Shown here: in pieces, positions 1 to 10,298 of the stretch
Layout of the letters: each line of letters starts with the position of its first letter
How positions within the stretch are numbered: position 1 is the first letter of the stretch
Origin: an uncultured bacterium
Lineage (GTDB): Bacteria; Patescibacteriota; Gracilibacteria; Absconditabacterales; Absconditicoccaceae
NCBI GenBank assembly: GCA_946404285.1
Contig: CAMJDC010000007.1
Location: 1 to 33,936, forward strand
Length of the DNA: 33,936 nt
Direction: 5' to 3'
Translations under genes and position numbers: made by a program
The notes under the pieces: generated by a model
Databases searched by the model: none
What the model saw: the letters and a program-made list of their open reading frames with translations, nothing else
What the model was told of the DNA's origin: nothing

Positions 1-383
1 CGAGACTTTTTACGATCTGCTACAGGATTAGCATCATATTTTCATCTAACGATATGATATTTTACTCATGGAAGATCCTTAACACGTCATCCACGAACTA
101 GCACTACTGAGTGCTCCTGTAATGAGTGAGATTCTCCAGGAATATAAGCCAAAACTTCTGATCCGTTAGACAATCTAACTTTTGCAAATTTTCTCTGAGC
201 AGAATTAGGTTTTTTAGGTCCCATTACGGAAACTTTTAAACATACTCATCTTTTGAATGGAGATGGTTTTTCAACTTTTTTGTCTCCCTTTAATTTGTTT
301 AATCCATACTGAAGCACTGGAGCCTTTGATTTGCTCTTTTTCTTGCTTCTACCTTGTTTAATTAATTGATTAATAGTTGGCAT
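1..383 (-). CDS. rpsL: 30S ribosomal protein S12 (3' end cut by window edge)
   Basis: Small-subunit ribosomal protein of the decoding centre. The start MPTINQLI is the canonical S12 N-terminus. The family core [10 protein letters not shown], then [24 protein letters not shown] and YHIVRG all follow in one frame if TGA is read as glycine. Four TGA codons occur (KRG-V, the second G of RGG, LPG, VRG), most at glycines invariant across bacteria, which is direct evidence for code 25. An upstream in-frame ATG at 429-431 gives a 16-residue extension unlike any S12, so the start at 383 is preferred. About 127 of the usual ~124-137 residues are present, and the window ends inside the basic C-terminus (DRKKSR). 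S7 and elongation factor genes often follow in other bacteria but lie outside the window. Confidence 0.97.
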
Positions 384-441
384 TCCGTAATTTAATGGAA
401 ATAAGTAAATTTTTCTCTGAAAAAATATCACAGTGAAAATG

Positions 442-469
442 TATATAAGAAATTCCTTAACAAAATCAA
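442..469 (-). promoter_or_regulatory. putative promoter of rpsL
   Basis: On the minus strand a -35 TTGATT (464-469) and a -10 TATATA (442-447) are separated by 16 bp, predicting a leader of about 50 nt before the rpsL start at 383. The DNA is AT-rich, so a chance match is possible. The same 16-bp spacing recurs at other promoters here. Confidence 0.4.
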
Positions 470-612
470 GTCAAAATTTTGATAATTTATGTCAATTTCG
501 AATTTGGCCAGTTTTGATGCGAAAATTTGATATTAAAAATCTTGAAAAAATAAGTAAAAAGCTGTCTTATAGTTCACTGTTGTGAATGAATATTTGGTTG
601 AGAGTGAAAATT

Positions 613-1830
613 TTAATTACTCTTTTGTCATCTGAATAACATTTTTGCTACATTTCATCTTGTTGTATAATTATCAAAATATGCTTTATTATCTAGTGGT
701 GTATCACGCAAAAATCATTGAGCATGTGCCGATTCGTAGTAATTATTAGCAAAATGTGTTCATGATTCATCTTTGTATCATTCAAGTAACCTCATAAATA
801 CAGTTATTGCTTGTGCATTTGTTAATTGTTGAGTTGGCATAAATTTACCGTTATGTCATTGAAATAATCATAATTGACATGATTCAACGATTACATCTTT
901 TAAATCAGACCAAGCTTGGTTTAAATCGTTAAATGTACATCATTTCTTTGAATAATCAGGAGTTTTACCCATAACTTCTTTTGCATACTGAACAAAGAAT
1001 TTCGCTGCTTCGTCTCTTCTAAGTCAATTTGAAGCCATGAAACTTACAGGTTCATTAAATATTGTTAATCATTTCTCATACATCCACAGAATCGCTTCTT
1101 GTAATTCATCAATTTTTATTGTGTTGTTTGTATCTTCTTTTTCTGTGTTTAATTTATTGTTTTTCTCTTCTTCTATTTGCTTTTTTACCAAGTCTATCGT
1201 ATCTTCAATAGTCATTCATTCTGTATGCCAAGATATTTTTGTATAACTATCCATTAAATTCTTTGCACTTTGAAATTCTGCTAAAGCTTTCTGTAATTCA
1301 TTCTTTTTCCAATATTCATTTCATTTATCTATATAATTATTCACTATATCAACAGCTTTTTTATCCTGTTCCTCTTGTAATTCTGCCTGTTTCTGTTCTT
1401 CCTTTAAAATATCTTTAGCTTCTTTTATTTCATTATATGTTATGTTATAAACTTCTGAGCCTACAGGTTCATAGTATATGGCCTTTTCAAGGTATTCAAT
1501 CACAGATTCATAATCATCTCTATTTGCTGCATTTAATGCTAATTGGTGGTAAAAACTCCGGCTATCTCTATCTTCCCGATTTTCAGCATCATATTCACAT
1601 TGACTTTCTATTTCATCGTCCGTTGGTAACGAATCTAAGTATTTTGAACATTCCCTAGAAAAACCACATCAATCCTGACCTGCGAGAACCTCAGCATTAT
1701 GCTTTTGAGTATTATAATATTGGACACATTGGTTGTAAATATCATAATCAAATCTATCAGATTCAGCAAATGCGAAAGATACCACTGCAAAAACAAAAAT
1801 TAATGGTAATAAAATGAATATTTTTTTCAT
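613..1830 (-). CDS. exported SLH-type surface protein, 405 aa
   Basis: Begins with a signal peptide (MKKIFILLPLIFVFAVVSFAFA, cut near residue 22). A helical, charged region of about 200 residues follows, with long Glu/Lys/Gln runs (EEQKQAELQEEQDKK) that look coiled-coil. The last ~150 residues are SLH-like: an ILWMYEKGLTIF block, then RRDEAAKFFVQYAKEVMGK, a CTFNDL...DLKDVIVESCQLGLFQG block and an AITVFMRLLEG block. The same block order occurs in the S-layer protein at 17312-20518. It probably sits on the envelope, anchored by this domain. TGA-glycines fall at loop positions such as EKG-L and CQLG-L. Stop is TAA. A ~170-nt structured RNA candidate and a long untranslated stretch lie upstream. 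Confidence 0.8.
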
Positions 1831-1970
1831 TAAAGAAAATTAAAAAGTAAATTCCAATATAGAATATCTACTAATCATAAAAAATAATGCAAGAAATAAT
1901 TTACATATTTTTAACTAATAAATCTCATTTTGAAAAAATATAATAATAGATTCCCAAAAACTCAAATTTA
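1831..1970. other. AT-rich gap upstream of the 613-1830 gene
   Basis: No open frame or clear Shine-Dalgarno sequence is visible. It is AT-rich and is the 5' untranslated region of the downstream minus-strand gene if transcription starts in or above the structured RNA at 1971-2161. Confidence 0.4.
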
Positions 1971-2161
1971 AAAAAAATCCCGACACCACTAGTCTGCATA
2001 GGATTTCTCTAAAGCGACACACTACTCGCACAGGCCACTACAAAGTCCATGATTATGCTGACGCGGTCTGTAGTATGTCTAAAGACTTTCACTTATACAA
2101 GGGACTATTCGTTACTTGTCTCTTTATGAGAGTACGAGAGAATTCCGATTTTGTGACAAAA
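1971..2161 (-). ncRNA. candidate structured RNA (family unknown)
   Basis: This island is richer in GC than its surroundings. A closing stem pairs 2001-2010 with 2137-2146 (9 of 10 bp), with a second helix inside it (2023-2027 with 2130-2134). Within are hairpins 2037-2042/2069-2074, 2077-2080/2083-2086 and 2097-2101/2115-2119. On the minus strand the island is followed by a run of eight T (1971-1978), and the palindrome TTTTGTGACAAAA (2149-2161) lies at its 5' side. It could be an independent small RNA or a structured leader of the 613-1830 gene. I see no hallmark of tmRNA, RNase P or SRP RNA. 6S RNA is not excluded, but the multi-hairpin interior is not rod-like. Strand choice rests on the T run. 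Confidence 0.4.
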
Positions 2162-2165
2162 ATTT

Positions 2166-2399
2166 AAACTTCCCCTCTTTTTAATGGGGGCATGCCCAGC
2201 TAAGCTGGGTAAAGCTGAAAGCCGGGAGATTTTTAATATCTATAAAATAAAATCCTCAGCCTTCGGCAGCTCCTTTACAAAGGAGCAAAAAAATGAATAA
2301 TAAAATCCCCCATTCTGTTAGGGGGATTTGAATGTTTTTCTTATTTTAATCCTACCGGCTCATTATATTCGCCACCTCCCTTAATAAGGGAGGCTATTT
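2166..2399. repeat. cluster of GC-rich palindromic repeats
   Basis: A gene-free stretch made of short palindromes: CCCAGCTAAGCTGGG (about 2197-2211), the CTCAGCCTTCGGCAG block with GCTCC...GGAGC, CCCCCATTCTGTTAGGGGG, and CCTCCCTTAATAAGGGAGG next to the downstream gene's stop. Relatives of these blocks recur at 17117-17249, 24415-24512, 25673-25690 and 31690-31770, so they belong to a dispersed family that often nests with the GTCATTCTGA element. The hairpins may double as terminators. Confidence 0.7.
2295..2329 (-). terminator. terminator-like hairpin after the InlB/SLH gene
   Basis: AAATCCCCC (2303-2311) pairs perfectly with GGGGGATTT (2321-2329). On the minus strand it is followed by a T-rich stretch. 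It lies about 70 nt past the stop of the 2400-5342 gene. Confidence 0.5.
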
Positions 2400-5342
2400 T
2401 TATTTAGCACTTCTCATGAGCATTATCATTACATATCCACGTAATTCTTTCATAGCTGGGTCATCTTTCGTGATTATTCATTTTTCCTTTAATTGCTTAA
2501 GATGAGTTGAATAATATGTATCTTGTCCATCAGCTATTCCGTATAACATTCTAGATAATGCTGTTGCAAATTCTGCTCTCGTTACTTCATCGAATGGTCT
2601 AAATTCTTCGATATTGATTCACATAATTCATAATTGATATGCCAAATCTACAGCTCATCCATAATCTTCATTCAGCTTTTCATCTATATCTGGGAACTTT
2701 GGGACTACTTTGTTTGCTGGTTTCTTTCATAGTACATTGATAGCGTAGTTTGATATCATTTTTGCCATAGCTATTCTAGTCAATGGACCATTCATGTTTG
2801 CTTTAGAAATATTATCCATAGTAGTTATTCAATTTTTGTATGCGAAATCGTATGCATCATGGAATTCTTGTGTTAATCCATCTTCTAATACTTTTTGAGA
2901 GTCGTTTTGTGTGTTCTCTGGATTTTCAGTATTATTTTCTTGTTTTTCTTCAGATTTATTTTCTTCTTGTTTATTGTTTTCATCATTTTTAACTTCTGTT
3001 GTTTGTGTATCTGTGTTTTTTACAGTTGTTCCACCTCATCCACCACCTCATCATGATGAACCTCATGCAGATGGTGCAGGTTCAGAAGCACCAGTAGCTG
3101 GAGCTTTAGCTGTGAAATAAGTTCTTATATAATATGGATAATCTTCGTTACCTGTTGCTCAGATTTCCTTATAAAAATATTCTCCATTAATGCTAAGACT
3201 AACATAACTATAATAATCAGGCATTACATAATCATCAATTAATTTGAATGGAACGTATAATGTGTATTGAGTTCAACTTACATACTTTCAATTAAAATCT
3301 GATTCTCATTCTTTCCATTTTAATGTTCACAATTGTACTCCACTAGTTCATTCTGCAAGACTGATTCATGCCACAGTTGCTGTAACATTACCAACTGGAG
3401 CAACTACTCATGTTAAATTGAAATTCATTAGTTGGTTAGCAAATTTTCAGTAAAGATTCATATCTCATGTAACAGTATCAGTATCCAGCCTTCGTTGTTG
3501 AGTAAATTCTGGATCTTTAAACCATCATAGAAACTTCTTTCATGGAACATAAGGATTTGTTATAGACCAAGTATAATCAATTGTAGCACCGCCATAAGCT
3601 GTTCACGTTGTATAAACAGTTTCTCCATCATAGAATGTTATTATGTAAGGGATATAATAACTTAACCAAACATGACATCATTCTGAATAGCAATATATAT
3701 CATTTAAACTCTTCTGTGTTCAATTAACTGTGAATATTGTAGGATTAGAGTATCATTTTTGAATTCAATATCATTCCGCTATAGTAAATGGAACATATAA
3801 TCGATATGATTTTCATCATTGAAATATACCGTTAAAATCAACAGGTTGTGGATCTTCTGGATTATCACTTGTTGGTGCCTTCCATACAAGCGTTCACCGA
3901 TTAACTCATGTTACTGGATTCGCTGATTTTTCTATTCAACTAAGGGTAGCTTGTGCTCAACTAGTTGGCACAGTAATTCCTGAGATTGTAATATTATTTA
4001 CTTGATTTAACCAATTAGCATATAGTGTCATGTTTTCTGTTATACCACTACTATACCAATTCCACTTATTATCAAACGTATCTTCCGTATACCATCATTC
4101 AAAAACATATCAATCTTTCGTTGGTTGCTGAGGGTAGGCACCATAGGAACCACACTCCCAAAGCGTACATCAATTTCTACGATATCGAGTATCATTTCGT
4201 GGCTGTCAATCTACTACAAAATTTATTGTATGTTCAGCATAAAGATACTTAATTTTTATTTCTGAAGCCGTACATGCATATTCATAATCGGAAGCATATA
4301 CCCAGTCCGTACTTCGGTCAGCTCCAATATTCTTTTTATAAATAGGATAGTTATTTCTTAATACATATCATGTATCAACACTAAAAGGTATAGTTAAACA
4401 ATAGTAATCATCATAATTTGGTGAAGAAACAAAAGTTTCATTAGCCTCTAATGGAGTACAACTGCTACCTTTTCACCATGTTACTGTTCAAAGATTAATT
4501 CATGTTATATTTGTAGTTATATCTGTAGGTGGAGTAGTTCAATGTACAAATCTACCTAAATCTCAAATAAGTAAGATATGGTCAATTTCTATTGGTCCTG
4601 CACCTACCATTCATAAATCTATGTAAAGAGTATTAGTTTCTGGTTCAAAGGTTGTATTTCATGAATTAGTCCATTCTACTCAATTATAATTTATTGTAGG
4701 ATTTACCGGAAAAGCGTAACCATCTTCTGGGTGAAGGATAACTTTTATTCAAACAGTTGTTCATGATACTGCTGATTCTTGTGTTGTTTCTTCCCAACTA
4801 TCACCATCCCATTTAACAGGATAGTGGGAAAAACTATAATTACCATCCGTTTTATCAACATCCCAGTCTACAAAATCATCTCAATCATTAACTCAGTCTG
4901 GACCTGTTATATTAATTTCAGATATTCCTGTTCCCCATTGAGCATATACCTTTAAAATGACATCATTGGTCGAAAATACGTATTTTACAGGTCTATATAT
5001 TTCATCTATATCTACTTGTGGTTCTGCATCAGAATTTGTATCTATAGTATTATCAATATGTCGACGTGAATTAGAATCATCATTTTCACGAGACATTTTA
5101 TAACCAATAAATGTTTTTCATGCTGTAGATGCACAATTATTTAATAATTCATCATCATAATTATACAATGTATAATATGCATCTTCATTGGGAGATTGAT
5201 TATATTGCGGCGTTGTCGTTGTATAACAAGGAGATTCAGCATCATTTGATGCATAAAATTGGAATGTAATAGATGCATGACTGATTCCTCCGAATCATAG
5301 CAAAAATACTCCAAGTAGAGAAGATAAAAGAAATTTCTTCAT
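2400..5342 (-). CDS. large exported protein with InlB-like repeats and C-terminal SLH-type domain, 980 aa
   Basis: Signal peptide MKKFLLSSLLGVFLLGFGGISHA. The central ~550 residues hold repeated beta-rich blocks of the Listeria-Bacteroides/InlB B-repeat type; one reads VPGKKFLGWFKDPEF followed by LYGKFANQL, and variants recur between about 3200 and 5000. A glycine stretch (GGSSGGGGGGG) and an acidic Glu/Asn/Lys linker lead to the C-terminal domain: EFHDAYDFAYKNGITTMD, LTRIAMAKMISNYA, FPDIDEKL, FRPFDEVTRAEFATALSRML and LRGYVMIMLMRS. These match the N-terminal domain of the S-layer protein block for block, here at the other end of the chain. A role as a surface adhesin or wall-anchored protein is inferred. 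The whole frame is open from ATG to TAA only with TGA as Gly. Confidence 0.85.
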
Positions 5343-5447
5343 GCTTGTAGATAGGGAAAATAAAAAACTGTAAGGATTAATTCATCCTAGTTAATTTAAC
5401 TAGTATGAAAAAGTTGCTCTATTGCAAGAAAAAATCTGATTCGATAT

Positions 5448-6620
5448 CTACACACTCTTAGCTATCAGATTTTTGAGTTCATCTAGTCAAATATTGCTTT
5501 TTACTGAAATGAAAACCTTATCTTCATCTGGAAACAGCTTTTTTAACTCAGCTAATCTTTCTTCATCGATCAAATCTATTTTATTGAAAACTAGAATTTT
5601 TTTTTGGTTGGCTCAAATATCACTCAAAACGTCGTGAACTACGGAAATCCTCTCTTCGACAAACGGATCACTAGAATCTATCACATGCAACAATAAATCT
5701 GACTCAATACTATCTTCGAGCGTAGAAGAAAAAGATTTAATAAGTTTTGGAGGTAGGTCACGGATAAATCCGATTGTATCATTCAAAAGTATTTCTTTTC
5801 ATCTTCAGGTAACTGGATCTGTAATTACGTACAAATTTCATACATTAGTTCATAATGTAGCAAAAAGTTTATTTTCGGCTAATACTCATTTTTTGGTTAA
5901 ACCATTCAAAAGTGAGGATTTTCCTGCATTTGTATAACCAACTATTCCTACTGTCGGCATTCATTTCTTGATGCGCGCATCACGGTGAAGTTTACGCATT
6001 TTGGCATATTCAACGAGCTTTTTCTCAATTTTCAAAGTCTGCTCTTTGAGGTGTCTTTTCATTCTTTCAGTATTAGTTTCTCATAGTCCACGAGTAGCTC
6101 AAGCTCATCATCACGAAGCAGCTCATCACTGTTTGGATAGATCCATTCACATTCTATAAATTCTAGGTCACATATGCTTAATTGCCGCGAGTTGGATTTG
6201 TAAACGAGATTCTCCACTCGTTGCGTGTTTTTCAAAGATTTTCAAAATTAAGTCGATACGGTCTCGAGCCTCCATTTTTGGATCCAATTTATGTTCTTCT
6301 GATACTACACGCAATTTTTCATTAATTTGCCAAATCTGAGATGGTTTGAGAGCATTTCCAACGATTAAAAGATTAGCTTTCAAAAGTAGCATATCATGAA
6401 TAATTTCATCTAATTTTCATTTTCAGACATATGTTTTTGGGTCTGGAATATCTTTTTTTTGGTATTTTTGGAGAACCACGATTCATCAGTAAGTTTCCAC
6501 TAGATTTTCAAGTTCTCTCATTCTATCTTGGAGTTCTTCCTTGTTGGTATTTTTGTCCACCAAATCTACTAGAAATACGCGAAGTGGTTCAGATTGTTGT
6601 AATTCTTTCTTATCTAACAT
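5448..6620 (-). CDS. hflX: GTPase HflX, 390 aa
   Basis: Ribosome-associated GTPase of the TRAFAC/OBG-HflX group, known to split stalled ribosomes. The N-terminal domain carries YVGKGKLDEI (family YVGSGK.EE) and [11 protein letters not shown]. The glycine-rich linker GGAASGGGAGATRGLGETNTE matches the family G-rich loop ending in GPGETQLE, with its glycines almost all encoded by TGA. G1 is [14 protein letters not shown] (about 228-241), G3 is [11 protein letters not shown]4 is FNKIDL (about 344-349) and G5 is ISVKSNIG. Length fits the family (about 370-430 aa). Stop is TAG. The start ATG lies 2 nt from a 15-bp inverted repeat (6622-6700) that may control translation. Confidence 0.95.
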
Positions 6621-6621
6621 A

Positions 6622-6700
6622 TTTTTTGCTTAATAAATAAAATTAACTTTTTTTGAAATCAGTTTCAAAACTTTCGGATAGCTTGTTATTAAGCAAAAAA
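6622..6700 (-). promoter_or_regulatory. nested inverted repeats in the hflX leader
   Basis: TTTTTTGCTTAATAA (6622-6636) has a perfect 15-bp reverse complement at 6686-6700. Inside the loop, TTTTGAAA (6651-6658) pairs perfectly with TTTCAAAA (6663-6670) across four bases. The outer stem ends 2 nt before the hflX start codon, so the mRNA leader could fold over the translation start. Confidence 0.5.
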
Positions 6701-6805
6701 TTTCATTGTTAAATTTAAAAAAGATTAAAAATTCTGACTTATTGATATTTTTTTTGCCTAGAAAGTCAAGTTAGTATCGTACAAAATAAAAAAGTCCTAA
6801 AAAAT

Positions 6806-6833
6806 TTGACAAATTAAAAAAATATATTATAAT
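6806..6833 (+). promoter_or_regulatory. strong sigma70-type promoter
   Basis: Consensus TTGACA (6806-6811) and consensus TATAAT (6828-6833) with a 16-bp spacer. Start of transcription is expected near 6840, giving a short leader of under 30 nt before the ATG at 6867. Confidence 0.75.
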
Positions 6834-6866
6834 ATATTTGTGTATTTATATCTTAACACAAACAAA

Positions 6867-7076
6867 ATGGCAAGAATAAGAAAACAAAATCTACTCTACA
6901 AGAAAGAATCTGAAAGATCTAGAAAAGAAAAAATTTGTAGAGACATTGCTTGTTATGGAGTAACAATTTTTGCTGCCGTTATGGGATTTTTGTTGGTAGA
7001 TGCTAATGCTAGTTTAGCTAATGCTGAATCTGAGGCTGCTAGCAATAGTGTTGTGATTGCTCAACATTTGAACTAA
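6867..7076 (+). CDS. small single-pass membrane protein, 69 aa
   Basis: Unrecognised. The first ~25 residues are strongly basic (MARIRKQNLLYKKESERSRKEK), then comes one hydrophobic segment (IACYGVTIFAAVMGFLLVDA, about 29-48) and a short Ala/Ser/Glu tail ending QHLN. The layout suggests an inner-membrane protein with a positive cytoplasmic N-terminus, or a signal anchor. No TGA codon is used. It sits alone between a consensus promoter and a strong terminator, so it is probably a well-expressed single-gene unit. An in-frame GTG at 6840 would add nine residues but overlaps the predicted transcription start. Confidence 0.75.
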   Translation: MARIRKQNLLYKKESERSRKEKICRDIACYGVTIFAAVMGFLLVDANASLANAESEAASNSVVIAQHLN

Positions 7077-7102
7077 TTTTGTTACTTACAACATGTTGTA
7101 TA

Positions 7103-7130
7103 GGATAGCGAATCTCGTTATCCTTTTTTT
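7103..7130 (+). terminator. rho-independent terminator
   Basis: GGATAGCGA and TCGTTATCC form a short-loop hairpin followed by seven T. It lies 26 nt downstream of the small membrane protein gene. Confidence 0.85.
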
Positions 7131-7216
7131 ATTTAGAATTCTTTCACTTGTAATCGTAAAAGAAAATGTTACTTTAAACTGATACATAGTCTGATTTATA
7201 TCATTCTCACATAAAA

Positions 7217-8221
7217 ATGAACTATTCATCTTCTCGTCCTGTTAGAAAACCAAAGAAAACTCTTTCTTGGTCTAATACAAGGATTACTCTTTTGGAGTAC
7301 TGTGAAAGAAAGTATTTTCTAAATTATTACACATTTGCATTGAAACAGGACTATCCAGAATTATGGTCTGAAACGTTATTATTAAAATGATTAAAGAGTA
7401 TAGAAATGCGAGTATGAGAAAAATCTCATTTCTTGCTTTCAGATTATTTACACGCTTTGAAAAAATGAGAAATAACTGAGGAAAAGATAGAAGCATTAAA
7501 GGATAACATGAGAATGGAAATGAAAGCTGATTTTGATTATTCTAAGGAAAGGGATTATACTGATCGTGATGATTTCTTTGGAAAATTCTGACTTTCTGAA
7601 CATTTTTACCAAGAGGATGCTGATAGTTTACTCGAACCTGCAATTGAAAAAGTTTGTGGGAATTTAGATCGTTTTATAGCCAGTCCATGGAATGAAAAGG
7701 TTCAAGATTATTTTAACTCAGCAAAGTTTGTTTATGTAGAACATCCAAGGAATCCAGATTTTGAATCAATGAAAGTAGATATTGGAAAAATCTGACTTAA
7801 AGATGTTTCCGTTTTAGCGAGTCCCGATTTTTGAGTGGTATTTTCAGATACAGATTTCTTGATATTAGATTGGAAGTCTGGTAAGGAAGAAGTTCTAGAT
7901 AATTCCGTTAGTGATCAGTTAAAAGTTTATGCACTTAAAACGCTTCTAAAAAAATGATTAACTTCATTAGATTGAATAAATATAGAAGCATATGAAGTTT
8001 ATCTGGATAGTATGAATTCATATGGTGGAATACTAAAACAGGAAGATATAGATTGAATTATTGAAAAAATTAAAAATGATGTTGAAGAACAGAAGAAACT
8101 ATTAGTTGAGTGAAATGCTTATAGAAATCAACCTGTAGATATGGTAATGTTTCGTAAGACTACAAGTGATAAAAAATGTGAACATTGTACATTGAGAGAT
8201 GTGTGTCAAAAGCTTAATTAA
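7217..8221 (+). CDS. PD-(D/E)XK nuclease of the RecB/Cas4 type with Fe-S cysteines, 334 aa
   Basis: A PDDEXK_1-like nuclease. The catalytic core ASPDFGVVF...FLILDWKSGKEE (about 203-222) supplies the D...(E/D)xK signature, followed by DQLKVYAL, the QxxxY motif of the RecB/AddB/Cas4 group. Four cysteines are placed as in the 4Fe-4S versions: Cys29 in LEYCERKYFLNY, then C-x2-C-x5-C at 321, 324 and 330 near the C-terminus. Such enzymes resect or process DNA ends. No helicase, cas gene or CRISPR array is nearby, so a stand-alone repair or DNA-processing role is more likely than CRISPR adaptation. Several TGA codons occupy glycine positions. TAA stop, shared terminator downstream. Confidence 0.85.
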
Positions 8222-8238
8222 TTTACATATTGTATGAA

Positions 8239-8266
8239 AAAACTGGCATCTCTGCCAGTTTTTTTT
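8239..8266. terminator. bidirectional terminator
   Basis: AACTGGCA and TGCCAGTT flank a 4-nt loop, with T runs on the plus side and A runs (T on the minus strand) on the other. It lies between the convergent nuclease gene (stop 8221) and the minus-strand gene ending at 8271, and can serve both. Confidence 0.85.
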
Positions 8267-8270
8267 GTAT

Positions 8271-9299
8271 TTATGACAATCCAACTTCTCATAATTTATT
8301 AACAACTAATACCGTAGAAATTGCATAAGCTGCTCAAATTACAAGCACTCAAATTACTATGTATAAAATCGTTTTTCATATTTTTTTTCTATTTTCTGAA
8401 TCGTCTGGCTTTGTAAATAAACTATAAGCTTGGATTATTATTAATATCAGAATTGCAAGCATAGTTAATCACATTACTCGATTAATAATTTGAGCTATCA
8501 ATGGAACTGAACCAAAATCTGTAAAATGACTTCATATGTCTGATAACATTTTTGCATTATCTGGATTTGTTACAGTTTCTTGTTTTCACATGATTGATTC
8601 TACTACTTGTTTCGCTCACATAATAATTAGAATTCATACAACTGTCCATATAATAACTCATCCCGCTTTCTTTTTTGTGGTATCATCTGTTGATGTCACA
8701 TAAGTTACGACTTTGGCAACTGTTATGAAAAACAATACTCATACCACCAAGTATAACGCTATTTTTATAAATGGGTAAAGAATTTTATCATAAAGCTGTG
8801 ATGCAAGTCTAATTCAATTAAGTCAAATTATACCTGGTTCACCATTTGTAACTACTACTCCTGCATCATTTATATTACCAGAAATCACACCATTATCTCA
8901 TACTAGACCATTTGCTATAAATTTTGCGGATACCATTATTATAATTCAAAGAATTCAGAATAGGACCATTTTCATTCAATCCTTACTTGAATCTTCTTTA
9001 TCTGATACCATTATTTTGTATGCTCATATTAGGGCTATAGCCACTCATATTGCGATAAATACGTCAATAGCATATCATATCAATGCTATAACTTGTTCAT
9101 TAAATGCTTCTCCGTTAACTGATTCACTTACTGCATCTGCTGTTAAATCACCAGCATGCTTTCCCATAATATGTTCTAAAGAACTACTATATGTATCTAC
9201 CACTCCTGGAGCTGCTAATACATAGCTTATACTTGAAAAATTTAAAAAGCTGATTATGAATAGTAAGGTTCCAACTAATAATTTTTTTGTTAATTTCAT
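8271..9299 (-). CDS. exported membrane protein with three pilin-like (VirB2/TrbC-type) modules, 342 aa
   Basis: A signal peptide (MKLTKKLLVGTLLFIISFLNF...VLA) is followed by three successive two-helix membrane modules. Module 1 (about 72-130) has IGYAIDVFIAIGVAIALIGAYKIMVS then KMVLFGILGIIIMVSA. Module 2 (about 165-235) has IKIALYLVVGVLFFITVAKVV then GGVIIWTVVGILIIMGAKQ. Module 3 (about 265-335) has MLAILILIIIQAYSLFTKPDD then IGKTILYIVIGVLVIGAAYA. Each has a hydrophobic helix, a short polar charged loop and a second helix, the layout of the TrbC/VirB2-like T4SS pilins common in CPR genomes. Last gene of the VirB4 cluster, 42 nt after the upstream gene. It could equally be a VirB6-like channel protein. 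Confidence 0.65.
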
Positions 9300-9341
9300 T
9301 TATGTATGGTAATATAAAGTAAAATGTTTTATGTTTTGAAT

Positions 9342-10277
9342 TTAATGAAAGATTAAAGAAACAAGTTCTGAAATGATTGGTATTTTCAGGAATGTTTTTT
9401 TATTCTTATAAAATAAAATTATTCTAAGTATTCGTAAAATAGTAGCTATAACTAAAACTATATATTCTATGGAGATAATTATTCATCTGTGAATGAAGCA
9501 TATTATAGCTATGAATAATAAGTACTGAACAATTATTCATATTCAGAATTTTTGTCAGTGTTGATATTTTTGTTTTTCTGTTTCAAGAGCTGTTGTATAG
9601 TCTATTTTTTTAAATTTTGAAATAACATGTGCCGAAAAATATGATACCATTTCTCAAGGATTACAAAAAAATGATTGATTTATCGCTTTTTTTACATTTA
9701 GTGGAATTATGTCCATATTTGTAAGCAAAAGAACAATTCTGACTGCTATAAATGCAAATACTATTAATCAGATTCCATTTCAAAATAGAAGTGTTCAAAA
9801 TATAAAAATTGTTCGTAAAAAAATAGATTCTTTTAGCCGCCGATATGGCATATTATAATCTTCTTGATGAAACCAATATTTAAAATTTAATATTGGAATA
9901 TATGATTTCAATAATTGTTTTTTGTTTTGAATATCTTGCTTTATTTTTTCATCTTCTTTTCGCATACCAACGTTATTTATACATATTAGAATAGGAATAC
10001 TAATTGTTATGTATAATATAATGCTTCATATTCTAGAAATTCATGAGAATATAAAATGATTATATAAAGAATTTATAATTGATACAGCTATTACTATAAG
10101 CAAAATAATGATATTGAATATTCAAACTTTGTAATATCAATTTATAAAACTTTTCTCTTCAGGTGAAAATTTTGGATTAACTCTTACATTATTTTTTACA
10201 AATGGAGAAAAAAACATTATTTCAGCTATTGCGGAAAGTTTGGCCTGTGATGAAACTATGTTTTCCTGGTTTTCCAT
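9342..10277 (-). CDS. multi-pass membrane protein of the secretion cluster, 311 aa
   Basis: Not recognised. A polar N-terminus (MENQENIVSSQAKLSAIAEI) precedes at least five hydrophobic segments: GIFNIIILLIVIAVSII, IILYITISIPILICI, FGNGIGLIVFAFIAVRIVLLL, VQYLLFIAIICFIH and ISIEYIVLVIATILRILRII. A basic loop (RKEDEKIKQDIQNKKQ) lies between segments 2 and 3. It starts 21 nt after the VirB4 stop and ends 42 nt before the pilin-module gene, so it is probably cotranscribed and part of the same envelope machine, in the position where VirB6- or VirB3-type proteins occur elsewhere. That role is inferred from neighbours only. No standard start other than 10277 fits the spacing better. Confidence 0.7.
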
Positions 10278-10298
10278 AATTGTAAAATAAAATAAAAA

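Noticed and set aside
384-612. Small gene between rpsL and the first surface protein
   Set aside because: No frame with a plausible start and coding character. Only a promoter-like sequence is visible.
1971-2161. tmRNA, RNase P RNA, SRP RNA or 6S RNA
   Set aside because: No tmRNA tag frame or tRNA-like ends, no RNase P core, no SRP loop, and the multi-hairpin interior is unlike 6S. Left as an unknown structured RNA.
2911-3120. Short plus-strand frames such as 2911-3120, 12034-12297, 17868-18263 and 28000-28275
   Set aside because: They lie wholly on the opposite strand of well-supported genes, have low-complexity Ser/Phe-rich products and no start context. They are antisense shadows.
7217-8221. 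Cas4 or AddB assignment
   Set aside because: The fold and Fe-S cysteines fit the wider group, but there is no CRISPR locus and no helicase domain, so only the superfamily is claimed.
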